DNA of 64,000 nt from Catellatospora bangladeshensis (GCF_016862575.1 NZ_BONF01000002.1:102193-166192); one strand, 5' to 3'. Shown: positions 24,458 through 32,880, counted from the stretch's first letter. Notes: generated by a model not told the origin, from the letters alone. Numbers and translations are program-made.

Positions 24458-24862
24458 TCAGTGCCCCGTGCCCGCCGGGATGATCCACTCGTGGGCGCCA
24501 CCGCTCACCGCGGTAAGCCGCTCGAAGTCCCGGTCGTAGTGCAGCACGGTGAGCCCGTGCTCGGCGGCCGTGGCGGCGACGATCACGTCCACCGGTGGGG
24601 TCCGGTGCCGGCCGCGCTGCGCGAGCGCGCCGTGCAGGTCGACGGCGGCCAGCGGATCGCTCAGCTCCACCCGGGGGAGCAGGGCCAGCGCGTTTCGGGT
24701 CTGCAGCCAGTCGCGGCTGTTACGGGCGGCCACCAGCATCTCCAGCATCGCCGGCATGCAGATCGTGAGCCGCTCGTCCGCGGACAGCTCCTTGAGCCGC
24801 AGCATGGCCTCGGCGTTCAGCCGGCCCTGGAAGTAGGCGCTGGTGTCGAGCAGGTAGCGCAC
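24458..24862 (-). CDS. vapC: VapC-type PIN-domain toxin
   Basis: A 134-aa PIN-domain ribonuclease. The acidic metal-binding residues appear in order: Asp6 in LLDTSAYF, Glu near 41 in LEMLVAA, Asp in PPVDVIVAATA and Asp near 113 in HYDRDFE. The GTG start comes one base after the stop of the antitoxin gene. VapC toxins cut specific tRNA or rRNA sites; the target is unknown. It lies in the accessory block between lipA and lipB. Confidence 0.85.
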   Translation of the reverse strand: MRYLLDTSAYFQGRLNAEAMLRLKELSADERLTICMPAMLEMLVAARNSRDWLQTRNALALLPRVELSDPLAAVDLHGALAQRGRHRTPPVDVIVAATAAEHGLTVLHYDRDFERLTAVSGGAHEWIIPAGTGH

Positions 24863-24863
24863 G

Positions 24864-25163
24864 TCAGGCGGCCCACTCGCGGCGGCGGCGCTCCCAGGCG
24901 ACGTCGAGCCGCGGCGTCTCCTCCAGCAGCTCCTGCGTCGTCTCCAGGTGCGCGGCGTATTCCTGCTGCTCAGCGGGGGACATCGCGGTGTAGTCGGCGA
25001 ACGCCTGCTCCAGATGGTCGCCGAAGGCGTTGCGCCGCTCCCGCAGCCGCGCGGCGGCGTCCTGGAGCGCCCGGTTCACGGTGTCCTTCTTCGTGGTGGT
25101 GCCGTAGTAGCGGCGCGCCTGCTCCAGCGCCTCGTCGTCGAGATCGATGAGTGTGTTGGCCAT
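24864..25163 (-). CDS. vapB: VapB-type antitoxin
   Basis: 99 aa. The first 45 residues (LIDLDDEALEQARRYYGTTT KKDTVNRAL, here split) match the DUF2191/VapB DNA-binding motif; the acidic and aromatic C-terminal half would wrap the toxin. GGAGG precedes the ATG. With the downstream PIN gene it forms a standard antitoxin-toxin operon, likely autoregulated through the AT-rich inverted repeat upstream. Confidence 0.82.
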   Translation of the reverse strand: MANTLIDLDDEALEQARRYYGTTTKKDTVNRALQDAAARLRERRNAFGDHLEQAFADYTAMSPAEQQEYAAHLETTQELLEETPRLDVAWERRRREWAA

Positions 25164-25175
25164 CGCGTGCCTCCG

Positions 25176-25201
25176 TATATGTGTTTCAGTCCGAGCATAT
25201 G
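25176..25201 (-). promoter_or_regulatory. AT-rich inverted repeat in the vapBC promoter
   Basis: TATATG-n14-CATATG, which includes the inverted pair ATATG/CATAT. It is centred 25 bp upstream of vapB and is suitable as VapB autoregulatory site and promoter. Confidence 0.5.
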
Positions 25202-25231
25202 ACGTCGCTTCCGCGCATACAACTAATCGTC

Positions 25232-25261
25232 TTGCGGACGTCGCGACCGGCTCGGTAGGTT
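25232..25261 (+). promoter_or_regulatory. Promoter of the T-box/aspS2 transcript
   Basis: TTGCGG and TAGGTT with an 18-bp spacer. Initiation near 25268 would give a leader of about 200 nt, enough for the T-box. Confidence 0.5.
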
Positions 25262-25267
25262 CCGCTC

Positions 25268-25466
25268 AACAGCAGTGACGGGGCGAATCACCGGAGTGAC
25301 GCCCGGGTCGGGCCGGCTCAGCCGCCCGTGTGGCTCCGTTCACCGGCTGCCGAGGCCCGGACCGCAGCGCGCGGTCGGGGCGAAGGTGTGGTGGTACCGC
25401 GGGTTCCCAAACCGCCCACACCCCTTTGGGGACGGCGTTGCGGACCGAAACCGGAGGTAAACCACC
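25268..25466 (+). promoter_or_regulatory. Translational T-box riboswitch controlling aspS2
   Basis: The T-box core is complete. GGTGTGG (25385-25391) pairs perfectly with CCACACC (25416-25422), the seven-nucleotide bulge is TGGTACC (25392-25398), and GCGG pairs with CCGC around a 9-nt loop. This is the canonical antiterminator/antisequestrator with bulge TGGN for tRNA 3'-end binding. No U-tract terminator follows. Instead TGGTGGT (25389-25395, overlapping the bulge) is perfectly complementary to ACCACCA (25461-25467), which ends on the A of the start codon, so the alternative fold would hide the initiation site, as in actinobacterial ileS T-boxes. Upstream hairpins at 25277-25303 and 25357-25381 could be a short Stem I and Stem II/III. 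A GAC (Asp) triplet at 25298-25300 is a tentative specifier. Confidence 0.78.
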
Positions 25467-26735
25467 ATGCAACGCATCCTTTCCAGCGAACTGCCCCGCC
25501 ACGCGGGCGCCCGGGTCACCATCGCGGGCTGGATCCATCGCCGCCGCCTGCTCAAGCAGGTCGCCTTCCTGATCGTGCGTGACGCGTCCGGGCTGAGCCA
25601 GACCGTCGTCGCCGAGCCCGAGCAGCGCGCCTGGCTGGAGACGCTGCCGGAGGAGACCGTCGTCGCCGTCGAGGGCACGGTGACCGCGAACCCGGCCGCC
25701 CCGGGCGGGGTGGAGCTGACCGAGCCGGTGGTACGCCTGCTCGGCGAGCCCGCCCAGCCCACGCCGTTCGACCTGTACCGGCCGGTGCTGTCGCCGACCC
25801 TGCCCACCCAGCTGGACCACGCCCCGCTGTCGCTGCGCCACCCGTCGCGGGCCCGCGCGCTGCGCATCAGCGCCGCCGCGGCGGCCGGGTTCCGCGAGGG
25901 CCTGGACGCGCTCGGGTTCACCGAGATCCATACCCCGAAGATCGTCGCGACGGCGACCGAGTCCGGGGCGAACGTGTTCGCGCTCGACTACTTCGGCCGC
26001 CCCGCCTACCTGGCCCAGTCGCCGCAGTTCTACAAGCAGCAGATGGTCGGGGTGTTCGAGCGGGTGTACGAGGTCGGGCCGGTGTTCCGGGCCGAGCCCA
26101 GCGACACCACCCGTCACCTCGCCCAGTACACCTCGCTGGACGCGGAGCTGGGCTTCGTCACCGACCACCGGGACGTGATGGCGGTGCTGCGGGAGACCCT
26201 CGCGGCGATGGTGGCCCGGGTCGCGCCGCTGGCCGAGGGCCTCACCCTGCCCGAGGTGCCCGCCGGGATCCCGGCGCTGCACTTCAGCGAGGCGCTGAAG
26301 ATCGCCGGTGCGCCCGCGGACGAGCCCGACCTGGCGCCCGCGCACGAGCGCGCCATCGGCGAGTGGGCCGTACGCGAGCACGGCAGCGAGTTCGTGTTCG
26401 TCACCGGCTACCCGATGGCCAAGCGGCCGTTCTACACCCACCCGCAGCCGGGCGACCCGCGCTGGTCGAACAGCTTCGACCTGCTGTTCCGGGGCCTGGA
26501 GCTGGTCACCGGCGGCCAGCGCCTGCACCGGTACAGCGACTACCTGGCGGCGCTGGCCGCGCGCGGGGAGAGCGCGGAGCCGTACGAGCCCTACCTGCAG
26601 GCGTTCAAGCACGGCATGCCACCGCACGGCGGGTTCGCGATCGGCCTGGAGCGCTTCGTCGCCCGCATCACCGGCGCCCAGAACATCCGCGAGGTCACCG
26701 CATACCCCCGCGACCTCCACCGCGTGACGCCCTGA
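25467..26735 (+). CDS. aspS: Archaeal-type (non-discriminating) aspartyl-tRNA synthetase
   Basis: 422 aa, the compact archaeal/AspS2 form, not the 590-aa bacterial form with a GAD insertion. An OB-fold anticodon domain (VTIAGWIHRRRLLKQVAFLI, residues about 17-36) is followed by the class II core: QSPQFYKQ, motif 2 FRAEPSDTTRHLAQYTSLD and motif 3 GGFAIGLERFVARI. Such enzymes can often charge both tRNA-Asp and tRNA-Asn, feeding GatCAB. GGAGG precedes the ATG. It is probably a second copy beside a housekeeping aspS elsewhere; that is inference. The T-box upstream suggests it is made when a cognate tRNA is uncharged. It shares a divergent promoter region with vapBC. Confidence 0.92.
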   Translation: MQRILSSELPRHAGARVTIAGWIHRRRLLKQVAFLIVRDASGLSQTVVAEPEQRAWLETLPEETVVAVEGTVTANPAAPGGVELTEPVVRLLGEPAQPTPFDLYRPVLSPTLPTQLDHAPLSLRHPSRARALRISAAAAAGFREGLDALGFTEIHTPKIVATATESGANVFALDYFGRPAYLAQSPQFYKQQMVGVFERVYEVGPVFRAEPSDTTRHLAQYTSLDAELGFVTDHRDVMAVLRETLAAMVARVAPLAEGLTLPEVPAGIPALHFSEALKIAGAPADEPDLAPAHERAIGEWAVREHGSEFVFVTGYPMAKRPFYTHPQPGDPRWSNSFDLLFRGLELVTGGQRLHRYSDYLAALAARGESAEPYEPYLQAFKHGMPPHGGFAIGLERFVARITGAQNIREVTAYPRDLHRVTP

Positions 26736-26744
26736 TCGGCGGAT

Positions 26745-26819
26745 GATCATCCGACTTGCCTGGCATCTGGGCGTATCTTGGCTGCTCATACGCCCGATTG
26801 CCAGGCAGGTCGGATGATC
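26745..26819. repeat. Palindrome family D, copy 1
   Basis: 75 bp with arms starting GATCATCCGACTTGCCTGGC and ending in the matching inverse GCCAGGCAGGTCGGATGATC; pairing extends to about 32 bp per arm with a few mismatches. The second copy at 44188 has identical length. It lies between the aspS2 stop and the lemA start. Confidence 0.88.
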
Positions 26820-26837
26820 TGGTGGCACGGTGAGGGC

Positions 26838-27434
26838 ATGGAGTTCCTCATCGGAGCGCTCTGCCTGGTCGTGATCGCGGTCGTGATCGTTGCGTGGGTG
26901 GCGTCGCTCTACAACGGGCTGGTCCGCGCGCGCAACGCGTACCAGAACGCCTTCGCGCAGATCGACGTGCAGCTGACCCGGCGGCACGACCTGATCCCCA
27001 ACCTGGTCGAGACCGCCAAGGGCTACATGAGCCACGAGCGCGAGACGCTGGAGGCGGTCACCGCGGCCCGCACCGCCGCGATGACCGCCCAGGCCAACGC
27101 GGCCCGCAACCCCGGCGACCCAGCCGCGATGCAGGGGCTGGCCGGCGCCGAGAACGGGCTCACCCAGGCACTGGGCCGCCTGTTCGCGGTGTCCGAGGCC
27201 TACCCGGACCTCAAGGCCAGCCAGAACATGATGCAGCTGTCCGAGGAGCTGACCTCCACCGAGAACCGGGTCGCGTTCGCCCGCCAGGGCTACAACGACG
27301 CGGTCATGCAGTACAACAACAAGCGCGAGACCTTCCCCGGCAGCCTGCTGGCCGGGCCGTTCGGGTTCCACAAGGCCGCGCTGCTGGAGATCGACGACCC
27401 GGGCAAGCGCGAGGCGCCGCGCGTGCAGTTCTGA
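26838..27434 (+). CDS. lemA: LemA-family membrane protein
   Basis: 198 aa. One N-terminal membrane helix (IGALCLVVIAVVIVAWVASL) is followed by a helical domain with the LemA hallmarks YQNAFAQIDVQLTRRHDLIP and NLVETAKGY. LemA proteins often pair with HtpX-type or TPM-domain genes, and here an M48 protease gene starts 9 bp after the stop, so the two form an operon. GGTGAGGG precedes the ATG. The longer upstream frame runs through the family D palindrome and is rejected. Confidence 0.92.
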   Translation: MEFLIGALCLVVIAVVIVAWVASLYNGLVRARNAYQNAFAQIDVQLTRRHDLIPNLVETAKGYMSHERETLEAVTAARTAAMTAQANAARNPGDPAAMQGLAGAENGLTQALGRLFAVSEAYPDLKASQNMMQLSEELTSTENRVAFARQGYNDAVMQYNNKRETFPGSLLAGPFGFHKAALLEIDDPGKREAPRVQF

Positions 27435-27443
27435 CCCGCCGCG

Positions 27444-29492
27444 ATGGACTTCTTCGAGCGCCAGCGGCAGGTCAAGCGGATGTCGTTCCGCCTGATCGTG
27501 CTGTACGCGCTGGCCGTCGTCGCGATCGTGATCGTGGTGAACCTCGCCGTGGCGTGGGCGCTGGGCGCGTTCGAGGCTCCGGCGGGCGAGCTGGCCTGGC
27601 TGATGGTGTGGACGTCGCTGCTCACGGCCGGCTCGATCCTGCTCGCGTCGCTGTTCCGCACCATCGGGCTGCGGGCGGGGGGCGGCAAGGTGGCCCGGGA
27701 CCTGGGCGGCGTGCTGGTGCCCGAGGACACCAGCGACCTGCGGCTGCGCCGCCTGCGCAACGTGGTGGAGGAGGTCGCGCTGGCCTCCGGCGTGCCGGTG
27801 CCCGAGGTGTACGTGCTGGAGGACGAGCAGGGCATCAACGCGTTCGCGGCCGGCTGGTCCCCGGCCGACGCGGCGATCGCGGTCACCCGGGGCGCGCTGG
27901 ACCGGCTCAACCGCGACGAGCTGCAGGGCGTGATCGCGCACGAGTTCAGCCACGTGCTCAACGGCGACATGCGGATCAACATCCGGCTCATCGGGCTGCT
28001 GTTCGGCATCCTGTTCCTGGCCGTCATGGGGCGAACGTTCCTCTACGCGGGGGCGTTCGGCGGCGGGCGGGACCGGCGCGACCAGGGCAGCAACCCGCTG
28101 CCGCTGATCGGCATCGCGCTGGTGGTGGCCGGGTCGGTGGGCGTGTTCGCGGGGCGGCTCATCCAGGCGTCGGTGTCGCGGCAGCGGGAGTACCTGGCCG
28201 ACGCCTCGGCGGTGCAGTTCACGCGGCAGACCTCCGGCCTGGCCGGCGCGCTGAAGAAGATCGGCGGGCTGGAGACGGGGTCGCGGCTGCGTACGCCGAA
28301 GCTAGACGAGGTCGGGCACCTGATGTTCGGCGAGGCGCGGGCGCACTCGCTGTTCGCCACGCACCCGCCGCTGGTCAAGCGCATCCAGGCGCTCGAACCC
28401 GGCTTCGACCCCGCCGAGCTGGACGCGCTCGCCCAGCGCTGGCGCGCCGCCCCGCCGTCGGGCATGGCCGAGGACGCGGCCATGGGCCTGGCACCGGGAG
28501 CGGGTGCCCCCCGATCCGCGGTGACGGGTCCGGCCCTCGGCCCGGCGACAGGCTCGTCCGGGGAATGGCCCGGCGGTGCGGGTGCGGTCGCCGGTCCGGC
28601 GGCCGGGGCCGCGGCGGACGCGGGCGGCACGCAGCCCGTGGCCCGCGGCCCGCTGCCGGGCGTGGACACCCGCCATCCGGTACGCCCCGACGCGGTCGTC
28701 GCGACGGTCGGCGCGCCGGGGCAGCCCGCCTACCACCGGGCCGGTTCGCTGCTCAACCACCTGCCGCCGGAGCTGCTCGCCCGCGCCCGGCGCGGCGACA
28801 CAGCCCCCGGCCTGCTGTTCGCGCTGCTGCTGTCGGAGCACGCGGACGTACGCCAGGCGCAGCTGGCCGCGCTGGGCGAGCGGCACGGCGCGGGCGCGGT
28901 CACCGGCGCGCTGGACGAGGCCGGGCGGCTGGCCGGGCTGCACCCGCTGCTGCGCCTGCCGCTGGCCCAGCTGTGCTTCCCCGCGCTGCGTACCCACCCG
29001 ATCGCGCGGCGGCAGGACGTCATCGCCACGATCGACGTGCTGGCCCGCGCCGACGGGCGGATCAGCGTGTTCGAATACGCGCTGTCCCGGCTGCTGCACC
29101 GCGAGCTGTACGAGGCGACGTACGACACCCCGCCCTGGCCGGTGCGCTCGCGAAGCCTCCCACAGGCCCGCAACGCGATCGCCGCGCTGCTCGCGGTGCT
29201 GGCCCGCGCCGGTCACCCCGACGAGGCGTCGGCCGAGCGCGCGTACCGGGCCGGGCTGTCCGTGATCCTGCCCGGCCAGGACCTGCCCATGACCGCGCCG
29301 CAGCACGGCGTGCTCGCCCTGGACGGCGCCTGGCCGATGCTCGACGGCCTCGATCCCCGTGACAAGGCTCGCCTGATCGAGGCGGTGGTCGCGGTGATCG
29401 CCGACGACGGCACGATGACCGTCGCCGAGCAGGAGCTCACCCGCACCGTCTGCGGCATGCTCCACTGCCCGCTCCCGCCGCTGACCGCCTGA
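27444..29492 (+). CDS. HtpX-like M48 zinc metalloprotease with TerB-like C-terminal region
   Basis: 682 aa, more than twice the length of HtpX. Two N-terminal membrane helices, then the catalytic domain with HEFSH (residues 166-170) and the downstream glutamate ligand in QREYLADASAVQ, with two further hydrophobic segments between. After a Pro/Gly/Ala linker (about 340-420) comes a helical region with RADGRISVFEYALSRLLHRE and ADDGTMTVAEQEL, similar to TerB/DnaJ-associated domains with acidic metal-binding loops. Quality control of membrane proteins is likely. Operon with lemA. Confidence 0.88.
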   Translation: MDFFERQRQVKRMSFRLIVLYALAVVAIVIVVNLAVAWALGAFEAPAGELAWLMVWTSLLTAGSILLASLFRTIGLRAGGGKVARDLGGVLVPEDTSDLRLRRLRNVVEEVALASGVPVPEVYVLEDEQGINAFAAGWSPADAAIAVTRGALDRLNRDELQGVIAHEFSHVLNGDMRINIRLIGLLFGILFLAVMGRTFLYAGAFGGGRDRRDQGSNPLPLIGIALVVAGSVGVFAGRLIQASVSRQREYLADASAVQFTRQTSGLAGALKKIGGLETGSRLRTPKLDEVGHLMFGEARAHSLFATHPPLVKRIQALEPGFDPAELDALAQRWRAAPPSGMAEDAAMGLAPGAGAPRSAVTGPALGPATGSSGEWPGGAGAVAGPAAGAAADAGGTQPVARGPLPGVDTRHPVRPDAVVATVGAPGQPAYHRAGSLLNHLPPELLARARRGDTAPGLLFALLLSEHADVRQAQLAALGERHGAGAVTGALDEAGRLAGLHPLLRLPLAQLCFPALRTHPIARRQDVIATIDVLARADGRISVFEYALSRLLHRELYEATYDTPPWPVRSRSLPQARNAIAALLAVLARAGHPDEASAERAYRAGLSVILPGQDLPMTAPQHGVLALDGAWPMLDGLDPRDKARLIEAVVAVIADDGTMTVAEQELTRTVCGMLHCPLPPLTA

Positions 29493-29511
29493 CCGTCGCG
29501 CCGCAGGGTGA

Positions 29512-29573
29512 TGATCGGCGATTCGTGTCGAAATGCTGTGCCAGACCGCAGATCGTGACACGAGATCACGATC
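29512..29573. repeat. Palindrome family C, copy 1
   Basis: Arms GATCGGCGATTCGTGTC and GACACGAGATCACGATC (imperfect inverse). Lies 20 bp behind the protease stop and 38 bp before a family A copy, in the gap between converging genes. Confidence 0.75.
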
Positions 29574-29610
29574 AACGCCGGGGAACCCCGGCCCACCCCA
29601 CCGCACCAGG

Positions 29611-29663
29611 GTTAAGAAGGGCACCTTCCTCTACGGATAGCGTTAAGAAGGTGCCCTTCCTTT
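29611..29663 (-). repeat. Palindrome family A, copy 4
   Basis: Arms GTTAAGAAGGGCACCTTC and GAAGGTGCCCTTCCTTT around CTCTACGGATAGCGTTAA. Three bases past the lipB stop on the minus strand; orientation matches lipB transcription. Confidence 0.9.
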
Positions 29664-29666
29664 GCT

Positions 29667-30329
29667 TTAGGGGGCGAGGAGGGTGGGGAGGTGGCGTTCG
29701 ACGATGGGGAGGATCTCGGCGACGGTGACGTCGCGGCCCAGTTCGGCGCTGAGGGAGGTCACCGAGGCGTCGGTGATGCCGCAGGGCACGATGTTGGCGA
29801 AGCGGCTCATGTCGGGGTCGCAGTTCAGCGCGAAGCCGTGCAGCGAGACGTTGCGGGCCACCCGGATGCCGATCGCGGCGATCTTGCGGTCGGGACCGCG
29901 CTCGTCCTCGCGCACCCACACGCCGGAGCGGTTGTTGCCCTTGATCCGGGTGGTGGCCACGCCCAGCTCGGCGCAGACGTCGATGAGCATCTGCTCGGTA
30001 CGCCGCACGTGCGCGACGACGTCGGCGAGCCCGCCGCGCACCACCGGCAGCTTGACGATCGGGTAGCCGACGAGCTGCCCGGGGCCGTGCCAGGTGATCT
30101 TCCCGCCGCGGTCCACGTCCACGACCGGGGTGCCGTCGAACGGCCGCTCCCAGGGCTCGGTGAGCTTGCCCGCGGTGTACACGCTCGGGTGCTCCAGCAG
30201 CAGCACGGTGTCCGGTTCGGTGCCCTCGACGACGCCCGCGTGCAGGCGGCGCTGCTCGTCCCAGGCGGTCAGATACTCGACGGTGCCGGCGCGTCGGATC
30301 ACGAGCGCCGGCGAGACGATGCTGGTCAC
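29667..30329 (-). CDS. lipB: Octanoyl-ACP:protein N-octanoyltransferase
   Basis: A 220-aa enzyme that moves octanoate from acyl carrier protein to lipoyl-domain lysines, the step before LipA. Signature [17 protein letters not shown] (residues 74-90), catalytic Lys149 in [11 protein letters not shown] and acyl-thioester Cys183 in IVPCGIT. Standard length. It lies between two accessory blocks that separate it from lipA on one side and sucB on the other. Confidence 0.97.
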   Translation of the reverse strand: MTSIVSPALVIRRAGTVEYLTAWDEQRRLHAGVVEGTEPDTVLLLEHPSVYTAGKLTEPWERPFDGTPVVDVDRGGKITWHGPGQLVGYPIVKLPVVRGGLADVVAHVRRTEQMLIDVCAELGVATTRIKGNNRSGVWVREDERGPDRKIAAIGIRVARNVSLHGFALNCDPDMSRFANIVPCGITDASVTSLSAELGRDVTVAEILPIVERHLPTLLAP

Positions 30330-30442
30330 GTTCGTCAGGCTACTCGTGCGCGCGTGCCCGGCCAGGAAAGGTGCGCGGCGTCACCCGCACCCGTGAATGC
30401 GTGACCAGCTCGCGACCAGTATGGTGTGCGCAAGCGGCGTGC

Positions 30443-30460
30443 TTGTGAAAGCTTTCACAA
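30443..30460 (+). promoter_or_regulatory. Perfect 18-bp operator upstream of the MMPL gene
   Basis: TTGTGAAAGCTTTCACAA is a perfect palindrome and fits the published Rex operator pattern TTGTGAA-n4-TTCACAA. LacI-type operators are an alternative reading, although the central CG usual for them is missing. It is 51 bp upstream of the MMPL start codon. Confidence 0.7.
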
Positions 30461-30511
30461 ATACTGGCACGCTGTGTCAGCTTGCCTTGCGTACGGAAGG
30501 ACCAGCGCGCG

Positions 30512-32785
30512 ATGACGGCGACGCGGGAGAAGAAGGAGCAGCTCCAGGCAGAGCCGGAGCAGGATGCCGGGGTGGCCGCCCCGCCCCGGCCGAAGCGGTG
30601 GCGCTGGCTGCTGCCGGCCCTCGGCCTGGTGGTGTGGCTGCTGATCAGCGGCGGCATGGGCGGGTTCGCGGCCAAGACGGCCGAGGTGCAGAAGAACGAC
30701 AACGCCTCGTTCCTGCCGGAGACCGCCGAGGCGACGCTCGTGCTGGAGCAGAGCAAGAAGTTCGCGGGCTTGGACGTGGTCCCCGCGCAGCTCGTCTACG
30801 GCAGGGACACCGGCCTGACCGAGGCCGACAAGACCGCCATCACCGAGCAGCTCGCCGCCGTCAAGGCCGAGCTGGGCGACCGCCTCGCGGACGTGCCGCT
30901 CTACCCGCACTTCTCCACCGACGGCAAGGCGGCCCAGGTCACCGTGCTGTTCACGGAGACCGACGCGCAGAAGAACATGGCCGACGTGCAGTGGATCCGC
31001 GACCACGTGGGCCTGCCCGACGGCCTGAACGCGCACGTCGGCGGCCTGGGCGGCATCCTCACCGACATGATGGAGGTCTTCGGCTCCATCGACGGCCTGC
31101 TGCTCGGCGTCACCGTAGGCATCATCCTGATCATCCTGCTGATCGTGTACCGCAGCCCGCTGCTGCCGCTGGTCGTGCTGTTTGGCGCGGGCATGGCGTT
31201 CACGCTGGCCAACGGCGTGGTCTACCTGCTGGCCAAGGAGGAGGTAATCACGGTCTCCGGCCAGAGCCAGGCCATCCTCGACGTGCTGGTGCTCGGCGCC
31301 GCCACCGACTACGCGATGCTGCTGGTGTCCCGCTTCCGCGAGGAGCTGCGCCGCACCGTGAGCAAGTACGACGCGATGCGGGTCGCGCTGCGCGCCTCGT
31401 TCGAGCCGATCCTGGCCAGCGGCGCGACCGTCATCCTCGGCCTGCTCTGCCTGCTGGTGTCCGACCTCGCCTCGAACAAGGGCCTCGGCCCGGTCGGCGC
31501 GATCGGCATCGCCAGCAGCCTCGCCGTGTCGCTCACCCTGCTCCCGGCGGTGCTCGCGCTGCTCGGCCGCGCGGCGTTCTGGCCGGTGCGCCCGAAGCAC
31601 GGCTCCGCGCCGGTCGAGGAGACCGGCATCTGGGCGAAGGTGTCCGCGCTGGTGGGTCGCCGCGCGCGGCTGGTCTGGATCGGCACCGCGGTGCTGCTGC
31701 TGGCCGGCGTCGCCGGGCTGACCCGCCTGGACGCCGACGGCATCCCGCAGTCCGAGGGCTTCATCGGCAACCCCGACTCGGTGGCCGCGCAGGAGCTGAC
31801 CACGGCGCACTTCCCGGGCGGCAGCGGCAACCCCGCCGAGATCGTCACCCGCGCCGAGAAGCTGGACCAGGTGCTGCTGGCCGTACGGCAGACCGCCGGT
31901 GTCGCCGAGGCGGCCCCGTTCACGGGCCTGCCCGCCATGCCGGTCGTCCCGCCGGGCGAGGGGCAGCCGGGCATCGAGGGCGGTCCCACGGGCGGGCAGG
32001 TGCCCGGGGCGCAGGGCCAGACGGGTGCCGAGGCGCAGCCCGGCACGCCGCTGGTGCCGCCGCCGGCCGAGCCGAAGGTGGTCGACGGCCTGGTCCGGAT
32101 CGACGCGACGCTGACCGACGCGGCCGACTCCCCGGCGGCGCTGGAGACGGTCGAGCGGCTGCGCGCCGCGGTGCACGCCATCGACGGCGCGGACGCGAAG
32201 GTCGGCGGCTTCTCCGCGATCAACTACGACGTGCAGCACACCTCGCAGCGCGACCGTAACGTGATCATCCCGCTGGTGCTGGGCGTCATCTTCCTGATCC
32301 TGATGGTGCTGCTGCGCTCGCTCATCGCGCCGCTGCTGCTCATCGCCACGGTGGTGCTGTCCTACCTGGCCACGCTGGGCATCTCCGGCCTCGTCTTCAC
32401 CGACGTGCTGGGCTTCCCGGGCGCCGACTCGTCGTACCCGCTGTTCGCGTTCGTGTTCCTGGTGGCCCTGGGCGTGGACTACAACATCTTCCTGATGACC
32501 CGGGTCCGCGAGGAGGCCGGCAAGATCGGCCACAAGCCCGGCACGCTCAAGGGCCTCGCGGTCACCGGCGGCGTGATCACCTCGGCCGGTGTCGTGCTGG
32601 CGGCGACGTTCGCGGCCCTGGCCGTGCTGCCGCTGGTCTTCGTCGTGGAGATCGCGTTCGCGGTGGCGTTCGGCGTGCTGCTGGACACCCTGCTGGTGCG
32701 CTCACTGCTGGTCCCCGCCCTCACCGTCGACATCGGCCGCTTCGTCTGGTGGCCCGGCGGACTCTGGCGCCGTCCCGCCGACTAA
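30512..32785 (+). CDS. MMPL-family transporter
   Basis: A 757-aa RND-type exporter with two repeats, each one helix plus an external loop and five helices. The membrane block SSLAVSLTLLPAVLALLGR and its second-half counterpart (VALGVDYNIFLMTRVREE) mark the MMPL/RND fold; a Pro/Gly/Gln-rich insert lies near residues 480-530. Relatives in actinobacteria export lipids or natural products. GGAAGG lies 11 nt upstream of the ATG. Unlike many MMPL genes no tetR gene is adjacent; the 18-bp palindrome upstream suggests control by another repressor. Confidence 0.92.
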   Translation: MTATREKKEQLQAEPEQDAGVAAPPRPKRWRWLLPALGLVVWLLISGGMGGFAAKTAEVQKNDNASFLPETAEATLVLEQSKKFAGLDVVPAQLVYGRDTGLTEADKTAITEQLAAVKAELGDRLADVPLYPHFSTDGKAAQVTVLFTETDAQKNMADVQWIRDHVGLPDGLNAHVGGLGGILTDMMEVFGSIDGLLLGVTVGIILIILLIVYRSPLLPLVVLFGAGMAFTLANGVVYLLAKEEVITVSGQSQAILDVLVLGAATDYAMLLVSRFREELRRTVSKYDAMRVALRASFEPILASGATVILGLLCLLVSDLASNKGLGPVGAIGIASSLAVSLTLLPAVLALLGRAAFWPVRPKHGSAPVEETGIWAKVSALVGRRARLVWIGTAVLLLAGVAGLTRLDADGIPQSEGFIGNPDSVAAQELTTAHFPGGSGNPAEIVTRAEKLDQVLLAVRQTAGVAEAAPFTGLPAMPVVPPGEGQPGIEGGPTGGQVPGAQGQTGAEAQPGTPLVPPPAEPKVVDGLVRIDATLTDAADSPAALETVERLRAAVHAIDGADAKVGGFSAINYDVQHTSQRDRNVIIPLVLGVIFLILMVLLRSLIAPLLLIATVVLSYLATLGISGLVFTDVLGFPGADSSYPLFAFVFLVALGVDYNIFLMTRVREEAGKIGHKPGTLKGLAVTGGVITSAGVVLAATFAALAVLPLVFVVEIAFAVAFGVLLDTLLVRSLLVPALTVDIGRFVWWPGGLWRRPAD

Positions 32786-32798
32786 CCCCGGGGTGGGG

Positions 32799-32851
32799 AA
32801 AGGAAGGGCACCTTCTTAACGCTATGCGTATAAGAAGGTGCCCTTCCTAAC
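32799..32851 (+). repeat. Palindrome family A, copy 5
   Basis: The most complete copy. AGGAAGGGCACCTTCTTA pairs with TAAGAAGGTGCCCTTCCT and an apical ACGC/GCGT helix closes on TAT, giving over 20 pairs with one bulged base. Forward orientation, 13 bp behind the MMPL stop. Confidence 0.92.
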
Positions 32852-32880
32852 GTCGTGGCCGGGTTGCGTATGGTGACGCC

